A DNA stretch of 64,000 nucleotides from an uncultured Verrucomicrobiae bacterium (lineage in GTDB: Bacteria > Verrucomicrobiota > Verrucomicrobiia > Limisphaerales > J093). Numbering within the stretch: the stretch's first letter is position 1; each line of letters opens with the position of its first letter. The position numbers and the translations under genes are program-made. The notes below the pieces were generated by a model. That model saw only the letters and a list, made by a program, of their open reading frames with translations. It searched no databases and was not told the DNA's origin. The stretch is from assembly GCA_937946835.1 (NCBI GenBank), contig CALFAV010000011.1:1-64000 (forward strand). The letters are read 5' to 3'. Of this stretch, positions 61,630 through 64,000 are shown piece after piece.

Positions 61630-61780
61630 GCCGTTAAATCAAGAGCCGTCGAATCTAGGCACCCCCGCCGGTTTGGCAAGCCTGCGCTGGAGGATGCCCC
61701 CACGAGCGAGTCCGGGCCACCCGCCCCGCCGGCCACACTGGCGGCCCACCCGGCCCCGGGCTACAAAGGCGCCCACGCGC

Positions 61781-62533
61781 ATGAAACTCGTTTCCTGGAA
61801 CGTGAACGGCCTGCGCGCGGTCCTGCGCCGGAATTTCCTCGACTACCTCGCCGCCGAGGCGCCGGACGTGCTTTGCCTGCAGGAAACCCGTTGCGGCCCC
61901 CACGAGGTCGAGCCGCTCTGGCCCGCCGCCTACCTCACGTACTGGAACTGCGCGGCGAAAAAGGGCTACGCCGGCACGGCCATTTTCACCCGCGTCCGCC
62001 CCCGGGTGGTCACCCCGGGTCTCGGCCGGCCCGAACATGACCGGGAAGGGCGCGTGCTGACCGCCGAGTTTGACGACTTTTTCCTGGTCAACGTGTATGT
62101 GCCCAATGCTCAGCGCGCACTCACCCGGCTGGCCTACCGCCAGCAGTGGGACCGGGATTTCCTGCGGTTCCTGAAAGGCCTCGAACGCCGCAAGCCGGTG
62201 ATCTTTTGCGGGGACCTGAACGTGGCGCACACCGAGCTGGACCTGGCCAATCCCCGCGCCAACGTGGGCAACCACGGGTTCACCCCGGAGGAGCGCGCGG
62301 GTTTTGCCGCCTTCCTGAAGGCCGGGTTTGTGGACACCTTTCGCGAGTTCGAAAAGGGCGGCGGGCACTACACCTGGTGGAGCCAGATGCCCGGGGTGCG
62401 CGCCCGCAACATCGGCTGGCGCATTGACTACTTCCTGATCTCCGCCGCGCTGCGCCCCCGCCTTAAAGCGGCGTTCATCCGTGCCGAGGTGCCCGGCTCG
62501 GATCACTGCCCGGTGGGCATCGAGCTGAGCTGA
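61781..62533 (+). CDS. xthA: Exodeoxyribonuclease III
   Basis: The 250-residue protein starts at ATG 61781 (MKLVSWNVNGLRAVLRRNFL). The endonuclease/exonuclease/phosphatase motifs are in order: WNVNGLRA, CLQETRCGPHE (metal Glu), VYVPNAQRAL (Tyr), GDLNVAHTELD (Asp/Asn), GWRIDYFLIS and SDHCPVGIEL (catalytic His). It repairs apurinic sites and 3' blocks. The longer frame from 61553 overlaps yajC on the other strand. Confidence 0.95.
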   Translation: MKLVSWNVNGLRAVLRRNFLDYLAAEAPDVLCLQETRCGPHEVEPLWPAAYLTYWNCAAKKGYAGTAIFTRVRPRVVTPGLGRPEHDREGRVLTAEFDDFFLVNVYVPNAQRALTRLAYRQQWDRDFLRFLKGLERRKPVIFCGDLNVAHTELDLANPRANVGNHGFTPEERAGFAAFLKAGFVDTFREFEKGGGHYTWWSQMPGVRARNIGWRIDYFLISAALRPRLKAAFIRAEVPGSDHCPVGIELS

Positions 62534-62706
62534 GCGGTCCGTGCCTCCCCCTCCGGCAGGCGGCGGGCCCGATGTCCGAAAGCCCGAAGCCGGGCGGCCG
62601 GGCCGTTTCCGCTTCTGACGCAAGCCCGGATCCAGCCCCCCCGCGGAACACGTGGATTGACGCTGGGGAGGCCTGCCGCCCCCCGGACAGCGCGCCAAGC
62701 GGGGGG

Positions 62707-62754
62707 TTGACAGAAATCTCGTGGCCACTAAATTCCGATTTAGCCGAACCTAAA
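62707..62754 (+). promoter_or_regulatory. Promoter with DtxR-type operator
   Basis: Perfect TTGACA (62707-62712) and TAAATT (62729-62734) are 16 nt apart. Start is expected near 62741. TTTAG-CCGAAC-CTAAA (62739-62754) is a 5-bp inverted repeat; its right part, GAACCTAA, resembles the conserved half of DtxR/IdeR iron boxes. It covers the predicted start site and ends one base before the ATG, an autorepression layout. Confidence 0.55.
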
Positions 62755-62755
62755 G

Positions 62756-63445
62756 ATGGGCGAAGCGTTACGCACCGAGGCCGTCGAGGATTACCTCAAG
62801 GCCATTTACCTGCTCGAAAGCGCCGGCCGCGCCGCCTCGACCGCCGCGCTGGCGGCGCATCTGGAGGTTTCCGCCCCCAGCGTCACCGGCATGTTGAAAA
62901 AGCTGGCGTCGCTGAAGCTGGTGCGGCACGTGCCCTATCGGGGGGTCAGTCTCACGATGGCCGGCCGCAAGATCGCCCTCGAGGTCATCCGGCACCATCG
63001 CCTGCTGGAGCGCTACCTGGCCGAGGCCCTGGGGTATCCCTGGGAGAAAGTCCACGCCGAGGCCGAGCGGCTCGAACACCACATTTCCGAGGAATTTGAG
63101 GACCGCATTGCGGCCTGGCTGGGCCACCCGGTCACCGACCCGCACGGGGACCCCATCCCGGACAAGGACGGCACCCTGCCGCGACAGACCGGTCTGCGCC
63201 TGACCGAAGCCGGCGCCGGCGAGGCGGTGGTGATTGAGCGCGTGGCGGCCCAGGACGCGGGCCAGTTGAATTACCTGGGCTCGCTGGGGCTTCGTCCCGA
63301 GGCGGCGGTGACCTTCCTGGGCCAGGCGCCCTACGACGGCCCGGTGCATGTGCGCGTGGGCACCACCGAGCATCACGTGGGGGTGAACCTCGCCCGCCAA
63401 ATCTTTGTCCGTCGCGTGGCGAGCCCGAAGGGAGCTGCCGCATGA
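62756..63445 (+). CDS. DtxR/MntR-family metal-dependent regulator
   Basis: The 229-residue protein has the full DtxR plan. A winged helix (TEAVEDYLKAIYLLESAG, AALAAHLEVSAPSVTGMLKK, VRHVPYRGVSLTMAG) comes first. The metal-binding dimerisation domain (about 75-145, HHRLLERYLAEALGYPWEKV, EAERLEHHISEEFEDRI, LGHPVTDPHGDPIP) contains the Glu/His ligands. A C-terminal SH3-like/FeoA domain (about 150-225) follows. It represses iron or manganese uptake or activates efflux when metal is bound. The operator-like dyad immediately upstream suggests autoregulation. It overlaps the next gene by ATGA. Confidence 0.9.
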   Translation: MGEALRTEAVEDYLKAIYLLESAGRAASTAALAAHLEVSAPSVTGMLKKLASLKLVRHVPYRGVSLTMAGRKIALEVIRHHRLLERYLAEALGYPWEKVHAEAERLEHHISEEFEDRIAAWLGHPVTDPHGDPIPDKDGTLPRQTGLRLTEAGAGEAVVIERVAAQDAGQLNYLGSLGLRPEAAVTFLGQAPYDGPVHVRVGTTEHHVGVNLARQIFVRRVASPKGAAA

Positions 63446-64000
63446 AGACCAACCCCCTCGTTTCCACCCTGGTCCTGGGCGGCGTGGGCGACCCCGGCGC
63501 CGCGGCCGCCGTGGCTCCCGAGGCGCCCATCCGGGCCATCGCCGACAACTCCTTCCTGGTCGAGGAGGCCTACAATCAGGAACCGGGCGTGGTGCAGCAC
63601 ATCGTCACCGCGCACCGGGCCGTGGATCGCCGCGCCGGGGCGGACGACCGGGTGTGGGCGCTGGCCTACACGCAGGAATGGCCGCTGGTCACCCAGACCC
63701 ATCAGATCGGATTCACCCTGCCCTACCAGTTTGTGGAAAGCGGCGGCCAAACCGTGGGCGGCTGGGGCGACCTGCTGCTGAACTACCGTTGGCAGGCCTG
63801 GTACGACGAGGCGCAACTCACCGCCCTGGCCCCCCGCCTCAGCCTGGTCTGGCCCACCGGCGACGCCCACCGGGGGCTGGGCCACGACACCGTCGGTTTC
63901 GAGGTGAATCTGCCCTTCAGCACGGCCCTGGACGCGCGTTGGGCCGTGCATGTCAACGCCGGCCTCCGCCACCTGCCCCGGGCCGGCCCGGCCCCGCGGG
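63442..64000 (+). CDS. Outer-membrane channel-like protein, 3'-truncated by window edge
   Basis: The frame opens at ATG 63442 (MKTNPLVSTLVLGGVGDPGA), overlapping the DtxR-like gene by four bases, and is still open at the window end (186 codons seen). The visible part has alternating aromatic and polar strands: WALAYTQEWPLVTQTHQIGF, LPYQFVESGGQTVGG, WGDLLLNYRWQAWYDE and APRLSLVWPTGDAHRG. This resembles outer-membrane beta-barrel proteins of the MetA-pathway/transporter type (Phenol_MetA_deg-like). Coupling to a DtxR regulator suggests control by metal. The signal peptide is short and Gly-rich, so the N terminus is not fully convincing. Confidence 0.7.
   Translation, partial: MKTNPLVSTLVLGGVGDPGAAAAVAPEAPIRAIADNSFLVEEAYNQEPGVVQHIVTAHRAVDRRAGADDRVWALAYTQEWPLVTQTHQIGFTLPYQFVESGGQTVGGWGDLLLNYRWQAWYDEAQLTALAPRLSLVWPTGDAHRGLGHDTVGFEVNLPFSTALDARWAVHVNAGLRHLPRAGPAPR

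Overview
This is a GC-rich chromosomal window, gene-dense on both strands, with no phage, plasmid or CRISPR region. Its style points to the Verrucomicrobiota, probably a Limisphaera/Pedosphaera-like member. The evidence is: large prepilin-headed proteins with an H-x9-DG motif, a Tat-exported Gfo/Idh/MocA oxidoreductase, a DUF1080 protein, a PQQ-type propeller protein, a choice-of-anchor/IPT-type exported protein, weak Shine-Dalgarno signals and many GTG starts. The taxonomy is inferred from gene content, not from a marker search.

Layout: 1-1.2 kb holds the end of an exported IPT-domain protein and a decayed REP-type (Y1) transposase flanked by inverted repeats. 1.3-12.5 kb is housekeeping: UbiD decarboxylase, beta-CASP nuclease, UroD-like methyltransferase, QueE, a class III aminotransferase, RsmA, a NUDIX enzyme, a small methyltransferase-like membrane protein and PurL. 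12.7-16.9 kb is a minus-strand run of an oxidoreductase, an FmdB zinc ribbon and ThrS. ThrS has an apparent leader-peptide attenuator, which I consider the most interesting regulatory element here. 17.3-26.1 kb is a type IV pilus/type II secretion block (PilB, PilT, a second PilB, PilC) followed by two tandem pseudopilin-like genes. These share a palindromic site abutting the promoter.

26.2-31.7 kb holds a Rid-family protein, an orphan ParA, a PQQ-repeat protein, ArgF and a PIG-L deacetylase. 31.8-44.6 kb is one co-directional run: a coiled-coil membrane protein, MoxR, DUF58, BatA-like VWA, an ABC solute-binding lipoprotein, a permease fused to a six-bladed NHL propeller, a large VWA/glutamine-amidotransferase-like membrane protein, and CutA. 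It looks like a MoxR/VWA chaperone system with a metal-type importer lacking its ATPase embedded in it. 44.6-47.9 kb has DUF1080, PhoH, GST and tRNA-Tyr.

48.2-54.3 kb is gyrB, a Phd/PIN toxin-antitoxin pair with its own promoter, and gyrA. 54.3-61.6 kb is minus strand: a two-domain metallo-beta-lactamase protein, a DUF5916-like outer-membrane protein, SecDF and YajC. 61.8-64 kb has exonuclease III, a DtxR-family regulator with an operator-like dyad in its promoter, and the start of a coupled outer-membrane protein cut by the window edge.

All functional calls come from reading motifs in the sequence. No database search was run, and promoter and terminator calls are by eye.
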